Shown here: in pieces, positions 8,791 through 18,232 of the stretch
How positions within the stretch are numbered: the first letter of the stretch is position 1
Layout: every line of letters begins with the position of its first letter
Assembly: GCF_019931275.1 (NCBI RefSeq)
Contig: NZ_JAIOTY010000001.1
Span: forward strand, 620,001 to 684,000
From: Nitratidesulfovibrio sp. SRB-5
Lineage (GTDB): Bacteria; Desulfobacterota; Desulfovibrionia; Desulfovibrionales; Desulfovibrionaceae
Direction: 5' to 3'
Length of the DNA: 64,000 nucleotides
The notes under the pieces: generated by a model
Database searches by the model: none
Seen by the model: only the letters and a program-made list of their open reading frames with translations
What the model was told of the DNA's origin: nothing
Made by a program: the position numbers and the translations under genes

Positions 8791-9190
8791 CGGAAGGCGG
8801 CAGTCTGTTCCTGCCGACCATGCGCACCGCTACAGGCGTGTGCGTTGAGTGAAGAAGTGAGCGAAGCCCTGGCAACCCCTGCCGCGAAGCGGTGGGTGGG
8901 GCAGGGGAATGAGCCCCGCGTGGCGCATGTGCGCGCCAGCCGTTTGAAAAGAGAATGACGTGAACAATGCCGGGCGGCAGGCACTGGGTGTGTCGCCGAC
9001 CGGCGGTTTCAGCGCGCCGTCCCCGGCATTCCCCACAGTGCGGGGCGCGGCGCAGGGCATGCCCCTGCGGCCACCGCACCAGCGGTGGCGCGCACCGGCC
9101 CCGCCTTGGGCGACAGCCTTTGGCGGGTTTTCGATGAACCGCAAATCCCCGTCCCCGCGCGCCAGCGCGACAGGACGCGGAGGCACCCGC
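8791..9190 (+). other. lepA-lepB intergenic region
   Basis: No gene is supported here. The lepB frame stays open upstream to 8960, but a good ribosome-binding site sits only at 9178-9182, so this is read as leader sequence. A promoter for lepB is expected but not identified. Confidence 0.35.
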
Positions 9191-9787
9191 ATGCAACAGA
9201 AAAGCCTGCTGCTGGAATACGTGGAGGCGCTTGTCGTCGCCTTTGCGCTGGCCATGCTCATTCGCACCTTCGTGGTGCAGGCGTACAAGATTCCTTCCGG
9301 TTCCATGCTCGAAACCCTGCAGATCGGCGACCACCTGCTGGTCAACAAGTTCAGCTACGGGGTCAAGCTGCCGTTCACCCACAAGGTGGTGGTGCCCGTG
9401 GGCGACCCGCAACGCGGCGACATCATCGTGTTCGAGTACCCCGGCGATCCGTCCATCGACTACATCAAGCGCATCGTGGGCCAGCCCGGCGACGTGATAG
9501 AAGTGCGCAACAAGCAGCTGTACCGCAACGGCGAAGCAGTGCAGGAAGCGTACATCCGTCATTCGCAGCCCGGCATCGTGATGCCCGTGCGCGACAGCTT
9601 CGGCCCGGTCACCGTGCCCGAGGGACACTACTTCGCCATGGGTGACAACCGCGACGATTCGCAGGATTCCCGCTTCTGGGGCTTTGTCCCGCGCGGGGCC
9701 ATTCGTGGCAAGGCCTGGGTCATCTACTGGTCGTGGGAAGGGCTGGGCAACGTGCGCTGGGATCGCATCGGCACGGTCCTGCACTGA
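9191..9787 (+). CDS. lepB: Signal peptidase I
   Basis: A 198-residue inner-membrane serine protease that cleaves signal peptides from Sec- and Tat-exported proteins. One N-terminal membrane segment (about residues 10-28) is followed by IPSGSML, with catalytic Ser at about 38, and YIKRIVGQPGD, with the general-base Lys at about 93. The family box GDNRDDSQDSRFWGFVP is near residue 155. The start at 9191 is supported by GGAGG eight bases upstream. Upstream in-frame Met codons (9134, 8960) would add a low-complexity extension before the membrane segment. A terminator follows. Confidence 0.95.
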   Translation: MQQKSLLLEYVEALVVAFALAMLIRTFVVQAYKIPSGSMLETLQIGDHLLVNKFSYGVKLPFTHKVVVPVGDPQRGDIIVFEYPGDPSIDYIKRIVGQPGDVIEVRNKQLYRNGEAVQEAYIRHSQPGIVMPVRDSFGPVTVPEGHYFAMGDNRDDSQDSRFWGFVPRGAIRGKAWVIYWSWEGLGNVRWDRIGTVLH

Positions 9788-9891
9788 TCCCGTTCGGTGC
9801 CCTGCGTGCCGACGCGGTGAGCGGGCCTGCTGCCCGGTCGGCCCCGTTTTCCTGGTCAGCCGGTCCACCCGTTTCGCATCGGCTCCATATC

Positions 9892-9927
9892 CGTCCCGTC
9901 CCGCGCATCATTGCGGGGCGGGACGTT
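9892..9927 (+). terminator. Terminator of lepB
   Basis: A GC-rich stem (GTCCCGTCCCGC / GCGGGGCGGGAC, 8-nt loop) followed by GTTTTGCTTT, about 105 bases after the lepB stop. Confidence 0.75.
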
Positions 9928-10086
9928 TTGCTTTAGTGGTTGTGCGGTATCGCAGGATGCATGCAGTGGCCCTGCTGCCGGTCCGGCTGTTGGGAAGCCG
10001 CTGGCCGGCCGTGCGCGCGCCGGGGCGGATTGGTGCCTGCCCGGCCCCTCGGGGTTCCGGGGAGCCCTGCTGCACTGGTCGCGCCC

Positions 10087-10140
10087 TGCCAGTTCCAGCC
10101 AGTTCCTGCCAGTTCCTGCCAGTTCCTGCCGGATACTGCC
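10087..10140. repeat. Ten-base tandem repeat (AGTTCCTGCC)
   Basis: Three perfect and two imperfect copies of the decamer AGTTCCTGCC in the lepB-comM gap. The rest of the gap between the lepB terminator and the next gene shows no other feature. Confidence 0.65.
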
Positions 10141-10213
10141 GAGTCCTGTCGCACCTGTCGTTCCTGTTGCTTCCGCTTCGCCCGTTCCTCACTCTTTCCG
10201 CGCAGGGGGCTTG

Positions 10214-11839
10214 ATGATCGTTCGCGTGGCCTGTGCCGCCCTGCACGGGGTGGACGCCTTCCGGGTGGACCTGGAGGTGGACCTTGCCCGGCAGGGCATG
10301 CCCGCCTTCGTCATGGTGGGTCTGGCCGAGGGGGCGCTGCGCGAATCGCGCGAGCGCGTCTTTGCCGCCATGCGCGCCTGCAACCTGCGCCTGCCCCCCG
10401 CCCGCATCACCGTCAATCTCGCCCCTGCCGACCGTCGCAAGAGCGGCAGCGGCTTCGACCTGCCCCTTGCCATAGGCCTGCTGGCCGCCGCAGAAATCCT
10501 GCCCCAGGGGAGCACGGACGGGTGGTTCATGCTGGGCGAGCTTTCCCTGACCGGCGAACTGAAGCCCGTGCCGGGCGTGCTGCCCGTGGCCGTGCGCGCC
10601 CGAGCCGAAGGGGCGCGCGGCATGCTGGTGGCGGCGGACAACGCCGCCGAGGCCGCCGTGGTGGAAGGGCTGCCGGTGTACCCCGTGCGTTCGCTGGGCG
10701 AGGCAGCGGCCTTTCTGGCCGGGCAGGCGGACATCTCCGCCGTGCCTTCCGGCGGGCGCACCATGTGGGAACGCGGCCAGGACTGGCCAGTTGACTTCGC
10801 CGAGGTGAAGGGGCAGGAGCACGCCAAGCGGGCCATCGAGATCGCGGCGGCGGGCGCGCACAACCTGCTGTTCATCGGCCCGCCCGGCAGCGGCAAGACC
10901 ATGCTGGCCCAGCGCATTCCCACGGTGCTGCCGCCGCTTTCCTTCGAGGAGGCGCTGGAGGTGACCACCATCTACAGCGTGGCGGGCCAACTGGACGGGC
11001 ACGGGCTGATAACCCGCCGCCCTTTTCGCGCGCCGCACCACACCGTGTCCGACTACGGGCTGGTGGGCGGCGGGGTCAACCCGCGCCCCGGCGAGATTTC
11101 GCTGGCCCATCGCGGGGTCCTGTTTCTGGACGAACTGCCGGAATTTCGCAAGACCGCGCTTGAAGTGATGCGCCAGCCGCTGGAAGACGGCGTGGTAACC
11201 ATCGCCCGTGCCGCCGTTTCACTGACCTACCCGGCGGACAGCATGCTGGTGGCCGCCATGAACCCCTGCCCCTGCGGCTACCGCACCGACGACAGGCACA
11301 CCTGCACCTGCCTTGGCCCGGCGGTGCAGCGGTATCGGGCGCGCCTTTCCGGCCCGCTGCTGGACCGCATCGACCTGCACGTGGAGGTGCCCGCCGTGCC
11401 CTATGAGGATCTGCGCGGCGGCATGACGGGCAGCACCTCCACCGAAATGCGGAACCGCATCGCGGGGGCGCGGGCCGTTCAGGCGGCGCGTTACGCGGGC
11501 ACCTCTTGTCGCACCAACGCGGACCTGACCGGCAAGCTGCTGGAAGAGCACTGCGCCCTCGGCCCGGACGAGCATGCCTTTCTGGAAGGCGCGGTGCGCG
11601 CCCTGGCCCTGTCGGCGCGGGCGTACACGCGCATCCTGCGCATTGCGAGGACCATCGCGGATCTGGAACAGGCGGGGCTGCCGGAAGGGGCACTGGCCGC
11701 CGGGCAGGCGACGGGGGAGGAAACCGGGCACGATGGAGAGGTTCCGGCTATGCCCGCTGCTTTCGGTGCCGGTCCCATCCGGGTGGCCCATCTGGCGGAA
11801 GCCATCAACTGTCGCGCGCTGGACCGCGAGCGGCTGTAA
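10214..11839 (+). CDS. YifB/ComM family Mg-chelatase-like AAA+ ATPase
   Basis: A 541-residue protein with the three-part layout of the ComM (YifB) family: an N-terminal Lon-substrate-like domain (about 1-190), an AAA+ core with Walker A GPPGSGKT (about 222) and Walker B LFLDELPEF, and the typical MNPCPCGY with further cysteines near 345. The C-terminal Mg_chelatase_C region follows. ComM is a hexameric helicase that promotes branch migration during integration of incoming DNA in naturally transformable bacteria; in others the role is unclear. The start was chosen at MIVRVACAAL, the conserved family N-terminus, preceded by AGGGGG. It is followed at about 80 bases by a hypothetical gene and may share its transcript. 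Confidence 0.93.
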   Translation: MIVRVACAALHGVDAFRVDLEVDLARQGMPAFVMVGLAEGALRESRERVFAAMRACNLRLPPARITVNLAPADRRKSGSGFDLPLAIGLLAAAEILPQGSTDGWFMLGELSLTGELKPVPGVLPVAVRARAEGARGMLVAADNAAEAAVVEGLPVYPVRSLGEAAAFLAGQADISAVPSGGRTMWERGQDWPVDFAEVKGQEHAKRAIEIAAAGAHNLLFIGPPGSGKTMLAQRIPTVLPPLSFEEALEVTTIYSVAGQLDGHGLITRRPFRAPHHTVSDYGLVGGGVNPRPGEISLAHRGVLFLDELPEFRKTALEVMRQPLEDGVVTIARAAVSLTYPADSMLVAAMNPCPCGYRTDDRHTCTCLGPAVQRYRARLSGPLLDRIDLHVEVPAVPYEDLRGGMTGSTSTEMRNRIAGARAVQAARYAGTSCRTNADLTGKLLEEHCALGPDEHAFLEGAVRALALSARAYTRILRIARTIADLEQAGLPEGALAAGQATGEETGHDGEVPAMPAAFGAGPIRVAHLAEAINCRALDRERL

Positions 11840-11920
11840 GGCGGGAATGCAAGGCCGCGCGACGACGCGGCGGGACGGGGACACACATACACGGCACCGG
11901 TCCGTATCCTGGGGGGATAC

Positions 11921-12565
11921 ATGGACGAGAAACGGTATTGCGTGCATGCCGCGCTGGGAACGCGCGGCGAACGGCTGCGGCTGGTGCGGGTGCGGCCCGA
12001 ACGCTGCCAGTCTGCCGGGCAGGGCGAAGGGGAGCAGCCGCATGGCTCCGCCGCATCGATCGGCACGGTCGGCGCGCCCTTCACGGATGTCTTTCCGCAC
12101 GATGCGGCCCACCCGCTGCCGCTGCCCGGCGCACGCCCGGTGGTGCTGGCCGAGGGGCTGACCGCCCGTCAGGCCGAGCGGCTGGCGGCCCTGTTGTCGG
12201 GCCTGGTGGATGCGGATGTGCCGCAGGCTGACGGAACCATCGAAACCCCTGTGGACCGCGGCAACGGAGGCATGCCGTGCATCGCCCCCACGCTGTCCGG
12301 TGGCAAGGGCATTGCCGTGCCCGAAGGGGCGCAACGCAAGGCCCGGGACGGGCTGAACCTGCTGCGCGAGGCGCTGCTTTCCGTCATGGCCTGCAACCCC
12401 AGGGGACTTACCGGCCCGGAACTGCTTTTTGCGCTGGGGCTTGATGAGAGGCCGGAAGCGCCGGGGATGAAGGACGCACGCCCTCACGGCGCTGCACTGA
12501 TGGTGCAGGCACTGCTGGAACTGCTGCGTGAAGCGGGCGCGGTGCGCGGGGGCGAGGGGAGGTAG
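11921..12565 (+). CDS. Hypothetical protein downstream of comM
   Basis: A 214-residue protein starting MDEKRYCVHAALG, with GGGGGG upstream of the ATG. No family is recognised. The N-terminal part holds an RLRLVRVRPERC strand, the middle is Ala/Gly/Pro-rich, and the C-terminal 80 residues look helical (KARDGLNLLREALLSVMAC, then GPELLFALGL and ALLELLREAG). There is no signal peptide or membrane segment, so it is probably cytoplasmic. It lies on the same strand as comM, 81 bases behind it, and ends 28 bases before a bidirectional terminator. Confidence 0.7.
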   Translation: MDEKRYCVHAALGTRGERLRLVRVRPERCQSAGQGEGEQPHGSAASIGTVGAPFTDVFPHDAAHPLPLPGARPVVLAEGLTARQAERLAALLSGLVDADVPQADGTIETPVDRGNGGMPCIAPTLSGGKGIAVPEGAQRKARDGLNLLREALLSVMACNPRGLTGPELLFALGLDERPEAPGMKDARPHGAALMVQALLELLREAGAVRGGEGR

Positions 12566-12593
12566 GGGCTGCTCCGCTACGCCAGAAGCCCGC

Positions 12594-12634
12594 AAAGACG
12601 GGGCCTTCCGAACATTCGGGAGGCCCCGTCTTTT
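12594..12634. terminator. Bidirectional terminator
   Basis: An AAAGACGGGGCCT / AGGCCCCGTCTTTT stem with A-run and T-run flanks, placed between convergent genes ending at 12565 (+) and 12658 (-). It is suited to ending both transcripts. Confidence 0.85.
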
Positions 12635-12657
12635 GCTTGTCGGGTGACGGCGTCGCG

Positions 12658-13176
12658 TTACTTGGACGCCATGTCTTTTTTGAGCACGACCACGATTTCC
12701 TTGGCCACATCATCGAAGACGTATTTCCATGCCCCGATGGTGTAGCCGCCGCCCGCCGCAATGGAACGCTCCACGGGAATTTTGGCCAGTACCTTCCCGT
12801 CGGGAGCGCATACGTCACTCTCGGTGGAAAGTTTGGTGGCCCCTGCGCCCGGTACGAGCCAACGGGTAAAGGCGTTGCCCGGTTCATAGGCAAGGATGCG
12901 CGTGTTGATTACCAGCCGCCCCTGGTCGCTGGCCATGGATTCCTGCGTCAGCGCGTTTTTCAGAGAGACGTTCATGGTGTCCGGAAGCGAGAACTTTTCG
13001 TCTTTTTCACCAAAGACATAGCCGCTTTCATCCACGGTCTTGCCCACGGCGAACGTGGAGCCAGCCGGAATATGCGGCGCATCGCCCATGGGCGTGATGC
13101 GGGATTTGGTGGAACACCCTGCGGTGAAGAGAACGCAGAACAAGAGCAGCAGTGGCAGGATACGGACGTGTCGCAT
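12658..13176 (-). CDS. Lipoprotein, DUF4410-like
   Basis: A 172-residue lipoprotein. The signal peptide MRHVRILPLLLLFCVLF ends in the lipobox FTAGC (Cys about 20), so it should be lipid-anchored to a membrane. The mature part contains LVINTRILAYEPGNAFTRWLVPGAGATK, quoted here in two pieces as LVINTRILAYEPGN and AFTRWLVPGAGATK, which resembles the DUF4410 pattern (a rim-like strand followed by a Gly-rich loop). The family assignment is by memory and moderate. No biochemical role is known. The start was chosen at the Met with AGGAATCC upstream and a proper signal peptide. It stands alone between terminators. Confidence 0.72.
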   Translation of the reverse strand: MRHVRILPLLLLFCVLFTAGCSTKSRITPMGDAPHIPAGSTFAVGKTVDESGYVFGEKDEKFSLPDTMNVSLKNALTQESMASDQGRLVINTRILAYEPGNAFTRWLVPGAGATKLSTESDVCAPDGKVLAKIPVERSIAAGGGYTIGAWKYVFDDVAKEIVVVLKKDMASK

Positions 13177-13355
13177 GCAGGATTCCTTGATTTGAGTGTG
13201 ACGGGTCATCACTCTGGAGCCGGGGCGACCACAACGCGCAGCATGTTGTTGCGGCACCCCGCCAGCGGGTGAGTCACGCTATATCAGCAAGGGCATGCTG
13301 ACAATGGATGATGAAGAAATGACCTGTGCCGCAAGGCACAGTGCCCGCGTTCTGG

Positions 13356-15800
13356 TTACCCCTTCCCGTTCTCCAGCCCCAGTTCGGACAGGGCGGCGGC
13401 AAGGTCGGCGCGCAGCAGGGGCTTGGCCAGCATCATGCTGACGCCCGCCTCCATGGCCGCGTCGTGGCCCAGCCCCTCGCTGAAGCCGGAACACAGCACC
13501 ACCGGCAGGTCGGGGCGCAGGGCGCGCATCTGGCGGGTCAGTTCGGTGCCGGTCATGCCGGGCATGGTCTGGTCGGTGACCACCAGCCGCCAGCTTGCCG
13601 GGTCCGCCCGGAAGCGTTCCAACGCGTCCTGCGGGTTTGCAGTCACCACCGCCCGGTAGCCCAGCTTTTCCAGCATGGCCCCCATGATGGCGGCCAGCGG
13701 GGCCTCGTCGTCCACCACCAGCGCAAGGCCGCTGCCGCTGTGGGCCGAATCCGCCCGCGTGGCGGCCTCTTCCCCCGCCTGCGGGGCAAGGGGCAGCAGC
13801 ACCTCGAACTCCGTGCCCACCCCCACGGTGGACTGCACCGCAACGGCCCCGCCGTGGGCGGTGACGATGCCGTGCACCAGCGCAAGGCCCATGCCCGTGC
13901 CCTCGTCCGGTTTCTTGGTGGTGAAGAACGGATCGAAGATGTTCTCCATGATGTCCGGGGGGATGCCGTGGCCCGTGTCGCGCACGCGCAGCCGGGCGTA
14001 GCCGCCGGGGGCGGGCAGCGAACGGGCGGCGGCCTCGTCCTCGTCCAGTTCCACCGCGTCCAGCGCCAGATGCAGCACCCCGCCGTGTTCCTTCATGGCG
14101 TGGGCCGCGTTGGCGCACAGGTTCATGATCACCTGTTGCAACTGGCTCAGGTTGGCCAGCAGCGGGCCTGTCTCGGCCAGGTCCAGGCGGATGTCCACGT
14201 TGGCGGGCAGGGTGGCGCGCAACAGGCGCACCGTTTCCTTGATGGGGGCCAGTGGCGGCAGCGGCAGGCGGGATGGCTCCTCCTGCCGGCTGAAGGTGAG
14301 TATCTGGCGGATCAGGTCGCGCGCGCGGCGTCCGGCGGCCAGCACCTCGGTCAGGCGGCGGTGCTGGGCATCGCCTTCTTCGGTCTGGTCCAGGCTCATT
14401 TCCGTGTAGCCCATCATCACACCCAGGATGTTGTTGAAATCGTGGGCGATGCCCCCGGCCAGCGTGCCGATGGCCTCCATCTTCTGGGCCTGGCGCAGCC
14501 GGGCTTCCAGCTGCTTGCGGCTGCTGATGTCGTGCGCCACCAGTACCGTGCCGGGCGCGTCCCCTTCGCGGACCGGTTCGCCGTCGTACTGGCTGTCGGC
14601 AAGGAAGGGCGACAGGGTGACCAGAAAGTGCCCGCCAAGGCTGGGCAGGTACAGTTCCTCGGTGCGGCTTTCGCCCCAGGGCATGCCCCGGATGGCCGCG
14701 CACACGTCGTCGGCCATGACGGACGCGCCCAGCACGTCGTTGCAGTGGCGTCCCACCAGATCCTTGGGGTGCAGGCCCAGCAGCCTGCCCAGGGCCATGT
14801 TGCTGCGCCGCACCCGCTGGCCCGCGTCCATGATCATGATGATGTCGGGCACGCTGTCGAAGGTTTTCTCCCATTCCTGCTTGGCGCGGATAATCATGTT
14901 TTCCACGGCCTTGCGGCGGTCGATATCTTCCACCGTGCCTTCGATGCCGGAAATTTCGCCGGTGGAGCCGCGCTGCACGCGGGCGTTCACCGAAATCCAG
15001 AAGGTGGAGCCGTCGGCCCGGCGGGCCGGGGTTTCGAAGTCGCGCACCTCGCCTTCGTCACGCAGGGTGTTCAGCATGCGGTCCAGTGTGGCCCGGTCCA
15101 GAAAGCCGCCGGGCAGCCAGCCCTCCGGCATGGTGGTTCCGGGCGCGACACCGGCTGCGCCGCCGGACCGGATGGCCTCGAACAGCGCATCGGGCGAGGG
15201 ATAGCCGAACATGTCGGCAAAGGCGGGGTTGGCGCTGATCAGTTCGCCCCAGGGGCGGCAGCGGAAGATGCCGAGCACGGTGCCTTCCACCATGCCGCGC
15301 CACTGCCGGGCATCGCGGTTTATCTCGCGCCAGTGCACGGAAAGGGTGCGCCGTCGCTCCGCCTCGCGTACCAGGCGCATGAAGGCCGGGCCAAGGTGCC
15401 AGTCGTCGGCGCAGAGCACCTCGTCCGCGCCTTCGCGCACGGCCTCCAGGGCCAGCCCTTCGTCGGCGGCGGGGGCCACCAGCACGAAGGGCACGTCCTC
15501 GCGCACCCCGCGCACCAGCATCAGCACTTCCTGCCATGTCATGCCGGGGGCTTCGGATTCGGCCACCACCATGTCCCACGGTTCTTCGGTGATCAGGCGC
15601 GAAAGCTCGAACGGCGTTTCGGCCAGCATGTACGAAGGCTCCAGCCCGCAGGCCGCAAGCCGCGCCACCAGCCCGCGCGCGAATTCCTCGAACTCGGAGA
15701 CGATGAGCAGGCTGAGCCGCGCCGCGCGCGATGCCGTGGCGTCCTGTCCGGACGTGTGGCCGGACGTGCCGATGGATGGGGGCGGCGGTGGTGCGGACAT
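13356..15800 (-). CDS. PAS-domain hybrid histidine kinase
   Basis: An 814-residue cytoplasmic sensor kinase with no membrane segment. Order: an N-terminal receiver-like domain lacking the usual acidic cluster (about 28-150), a PAS domain with PAC motif (about 165-310), a second PAS (about 315-440), HisKA with H-box GGIAHDFNNILG (about 445), HATPase_c with DTGHGIPP and a GTGMGLALVHGI G-box, and a C-terminal receiver (VVDDE about 693, acceptor Asp in VVTDQTMPG about 741). The start at 15800 has AGGGA close upstream. The frame is open to an ATG at 16394 that overlaps the TadE-like stop as ATGA; that start would add 198 Pro/Ser/Thr-rich residues and cannot be excluded. Its position at the end of the tad locus makes it a candidate sensor for the pilus regulator. 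Confidence 0.88.
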   Translation of the reverse strand: MSAPPPPPSIGTSGHTSGQDATASRAARLSLLIVSEFEEFARGLVARLAACGLEPSYMLAETPFELSRLITEEPWDMVVAESEAPGMTWQEVLMLVRGVREDVPFVLVAPAADEGLALEAVREGADEVLCADDWHLGPAFMRLVREAERRRTLSVHWREINRDARQWRGMVEGTVLGIFRCRPWGELISANPAFADMFGYPSPDALFEAIRSGGAAGVAPGTTMPEGWLPGGFLDRATLDRMLNTLRDEGEVRDFETPARRADGSTFWISVNARVQRGSTGEISGIEGTVEDIDRRKAVENMIIRAKQEWEKTFDSVPDIIMIMDAGQRVRRSNMALGRLLGLHPKDLVGRHCNDVLGASVMADDVCAAIRGMPWGESRTEELYLPSLGGHFLVTLSPFLADSQYDGEPVREGDAPGTVLVAHDISSRKQLEARLRQAQKMEAIGTLAGGIAHDFNNILGVMMGYTEMSLDQTEEGDAQHRRLTEVLAAGRRARDLIRQILTFSRQEEPSRLPLPPLAPIKETVRLLRATLPANVDIRLDLAETGPLLANLSQLQQVIMNLCANAAHAMKEHGGVLHLALDAVELDEDEAAARSLPAPGGYARLRVRDTGHGIPPDIMENIFDPFFTTKKPDEGTGMGLALVHGIVTAHGGAVAVQSTVGVGTEFEVLLPLAPQAGEEAATRADSAHSGSGLALVVDDEAPLAAIMGAMLEKLGYRAVVTANPQDALERFRADPASWRLVVTDQTMPGMTGTELTRQMRALRPDLPVVLCSGFSEGLGHDAAMEAGVSMMLAKPLLRADLAAALSELGLENGKG

Positions 15801-16390
15801 GGCTTCCCTGTGGGTAGCTGGACAGCGGGTGGTGGGGCCGTGGGTAGTGGCCCGGTGGGCAACCGGGTGGACGCCGAGTGCGGTTTCCGCAAGCAGGGCA
15901 AGGGCGGCTGCCCGCCGTGCCGGAACACGCGCGGACGCTGGCCATTCCGGCATCAGGATGTCGGGCATGTCCGCCGGCATGTCCGGCTGGCCGGGCACCG
16001 GGCCGGGCCTGGGGCTGGCCGCCAGCGTGTCCGCCGGACTGGCGGAGAGGCAGATGGTGACCGCCGTGTCCCGCATGATAGCAGAACGGGCCACGCCCGC
16101 AAAGCGGGGTGGCCCGCCGTGCGTGGGCATGGGCACCGGGCCATCCGGTTGCGGTGAGCCTGGTTTGTGCGCGGGCGATTTCGCCCCTGGGGTTTGTGCC
16201 CCGGACGTTTGTGGCCCGGACGTTTGTGGCCCGGAAGTTTGCGCCCCGGAAGGCCCGGCGTGCCGTGCCCCCCGCGCCCCCGGTTCCAGCTGGCCGGAAA
16301 GCCCGGATGCGGACTCTCTCGGCCAGCAGGAACCGGCGACGACGTCGTGCGCCTCGGGCACGCAGTGCAGCGCAAGCCCCAGGTGACGGG
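15801..16390 (-). other. Leader or N-terminal extension of the hybrid kinase
   Basis: About 590 bases between the TadE-like stop and the preferred kinase start. The kinase frame has no stop here and would encode SGPQT-type repeats and Pro-rich sequence. It is either translated as a kinase extension or holds the kinase promoter; the sequence alone does not decide. Confidence 0.4.
16199..16248. repeat. Fifteen-base tandem repeat (CCCGGACGTTTGTGG)
   Basis: Three close copies of a 15-mer, which as an exact multiple of three keeps the upstream extension frame of the hybrid kinase open. Confidence 0.65.
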
Positions 16391-16879
16391 TCATTTGCAG
16401 ATGGCCCAGGGTTCGTTGACCATGCGTTCGCGCCCGGTGACGGTAATCTGCGCTGGCAGCAGCGAACCCACCAGCGGCGTCAGCGGCGCGTAGCGGTAGT
16501 CCACCTGCACCTCCACCGTCTGGCAGGGGTCGCCGCCGCTGTTTTCCACGGCGGCTGCCCCGGTGCCGTTGGGATAGCTGCGCACCAGGATGGTCACGCC
16601 CGTGCCCGAGGCGCCGGACAGCACCTGGGTAAGGGGCCGGGCCGCTTCCTTGATCAATGCCACCCGGTTGCCGGTGTCGAAGCCTTCGCCGGTGATGGCG
16701 AAGCGCGCCCCCACCTGCGCGGCCTTTTCCACGGTGGAGCGGGCAAAGAGGTTGTAGCCGAATTCCACAAGGCCGAAGAGCATGGCCAGCAGCACCGGCA
16801 GCATGAACGCCACCTCCAGCGAACCGACCCCGCCTTCACCGCGCCACAGACGCAATGGCCATATGCGGCATGCACGCAT
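16391..16879 (-). CDS. TadE-like pseudopilin, second copy
   Basis: A 162-residue protein of TadE type: a short basic N-terminus, then GVGSLEVAFMLPVLLAMLFGLVEFG, quoted as GVGSLEVAFMLP and VLLAMLFGLVEFG. This is a pseudopilin-like processing site and hydrophobic helix with a conserved Glu. The C-terminal part is periplasmic with one cysteine pair (C near 118 and C near 161). TadE-family proteins are processed by the prepilin peptidase TadV and assist Flp pilus assembly. It starts 18 bases after the TadG-like stop, the last tad gene before the hybrid kinase. Confidence 0.85.
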   Translation of the reverse strand: MRACRIWPLRLWRGEGGVGSLEVAFMLPVLLAMLFGLVEFGYNLFARSTVEKAAQVGARFAITGEGFDTGNRVALIKEAARPLTQVLSGASGTGVTILVRSYPNGTGAAAVENSGGDPCQTVEVQVDYRYAPLTPLVGSLLPAQITVTGRERMVNEPWAICK

Positions 16880-16897
16880 GGTGTCCTCCCTGCCGCG

Positions 16898-18232
16898 CTA
16901 GCGCAGCAACCGCCAGCCAAGCTGCCGACCGATCTTCTTGAAGATTTCTTCAAGGTCGTAGGCAGAGGGCGCGTTGTAGTAGTGGTCGTCCGTACCCGCC
17001 TTGCTGGAGGCGATGGCCTTCATCAGGCTGATGTCCGTGGAGTCGGAATCGCCGTAGCGGATGGCAAAGACCTCTATGCCCTTGTCCTTGGCGATCTGCG
17101 CCTCGCTCAGCATGGCCGCGTTCAGCTTGCCGCCGTTCTCGCAGTGGGTGTTCATGTCGAACATGCCGTAGTAGGCGTTGGTCCAGTAGGCGTTGGGCGT
17201 GTAGTTCAGGGCGTAGTTGCCGCCGCACTTGCCGTCCTCGGTATCGCCGTCGGTCAGCACGATCATCACCTTGCGCATGTCCTTGTTGGACGAGCCCTGG
17301 GTGAACGGCGCCTCGGGGGTGAGCACATGACGCCCCCACTTGATGCCTTCGGAGATGACGGTGCCCGAGGCATCGCCCAGGGCGTCCTGCTTGGCGATGG
17401 CGCTGACGATGGTGGTGCGGCTGCTGGTCAGGGCCTGCACGCGCGGAATGCTGTCGCAGGTGCCCTTGGGCACGTTGAGTGACGAACCCGTGGGGTAGCG
17501 GTACTTGGTCTGCTTGTACTCTTCCAGGATCCACGAGGGCGCCAGGGTGCCGTCGGCGTTGCGGCAGCCGTCGGCCAGGCCGTCCACGCCCGCGGGAATG
17601 TGCACCTTGCCCCGGAAGGGTACCAGCCCCACCTTGACCGAGGTTTCCATGCCGTCGGGCATTATCAGCTCGGCAAGCTGGGTGGCGGCCGCGTTGGCCT
17701 GCTGGATGGCCGTGCCCTTCATGGAGCCGGTGTTGTCGATGACGAAGACCACTTCCAGGTTGTTGTACCCGGCGGTGGCCTGGGCGCGCACCGTGCTCGA
17801 CCCGATGCCAAGGGCACCCATGAAGATGGTGTCCACGGTGGCCTCTGCCTTCACGGTGACGCTGCGTTCCTCGGTGCCGGGGGTGACGCCCTTCAGCACG
17901 GCGGCGGGGTAGTTGGCGGCCATGTACTGGTTCACGGCGCCCTTCACCAGCCCCTTGTCCAGTTGCGGGTCGTAGGGAAGTTCCAGGCTGCCCGCCAGGG
18001 CTGCCGCATCCACGGCCCCTTGCAGGCGGTTGTGCGCGAGGTAGAGCATGCCCGAATCGATGCCAAGGCCGGCAAGGCCCAGCACCACGGGCAGCAGCAC
18101 GGCCATCAGCATGGCCATGGAACCCCGCGTGCCACGCCACAGGCCGCGCGCCAGGGCGCGGAGACCGGCAGGCCGGGCCGCGTTACGGCGTGGGCATGCT
18201 GGTGCTTGCGGAAAACGTGTAGAGCGCGTCAT
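16898..18232 (-). CDS. tadG: TadG-like pilus assembly protein with vWA domain
   Basis: A 444-residue protein. An N-terminal membrane segment follows RGSMAMLMAVLLPVV (about 38-60), typical of TadG, then the DAAALAGSLEL motif. From about 155 comes a von Willebrand factor A domain with the metal-ion adhesion site VFVIDNTGSMKG (DxTGS) and later VLTDGDTEDGKC. TadG proteins stabilise the Tad machine or help anchor fibres in the outer membrane. The start overlaps the preceding TadE gene by 50 bases, with GGAG six bases before the ATG. A much shorter start at internal Met codons would lose the conserved basic N-terminus. Confidence 0.87.
   Translation of the reverse strand: MTRSTRFPQAPACPRRNAARPAGLRALARGLWRGTRGSMAMLMAVLLPVVLGLAGLGIDSGMLYLAHNRLQGAVDAAALAGSLELPYDPQLDKGLVKGAVNQYMAANYPAAVLKGVTPGTEERSVTVKAEATVDTIFMGALGIGSSTVRAQATAGYNNLEVVFVIDNTGSMKGTAIQQANAAATQLAELIMPDGMETSVKVGLVPFRGKVHIPAGVDGLADGCRNADGTLAPSWILEEYKQTKYRYPTGSSLNVPKGTCDSIPRVQALTSSRTTIVSAIAKQDALGDASGTVISEGIKWGRHVLTPEAPFTQGSSNKDMRKVMIVLTDGDTEDGKCGGNYALNYTPNAYWTNAYYGMFDMNTHCENGGKLNAAMLSEAQIAKDKGIEVFAIRYGDSDSTDISLMKAIASSKAGTDDHYYNAPSAYDLEEIFKKIGRQLGWRLLR

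Noticed and set aside
13326-16157. 943-codon plus-strand frame opposite the hybrid kinase
   Set aside because: Composition typical of an antisense shadow; the kinase on the other strand has complete domain motifs.
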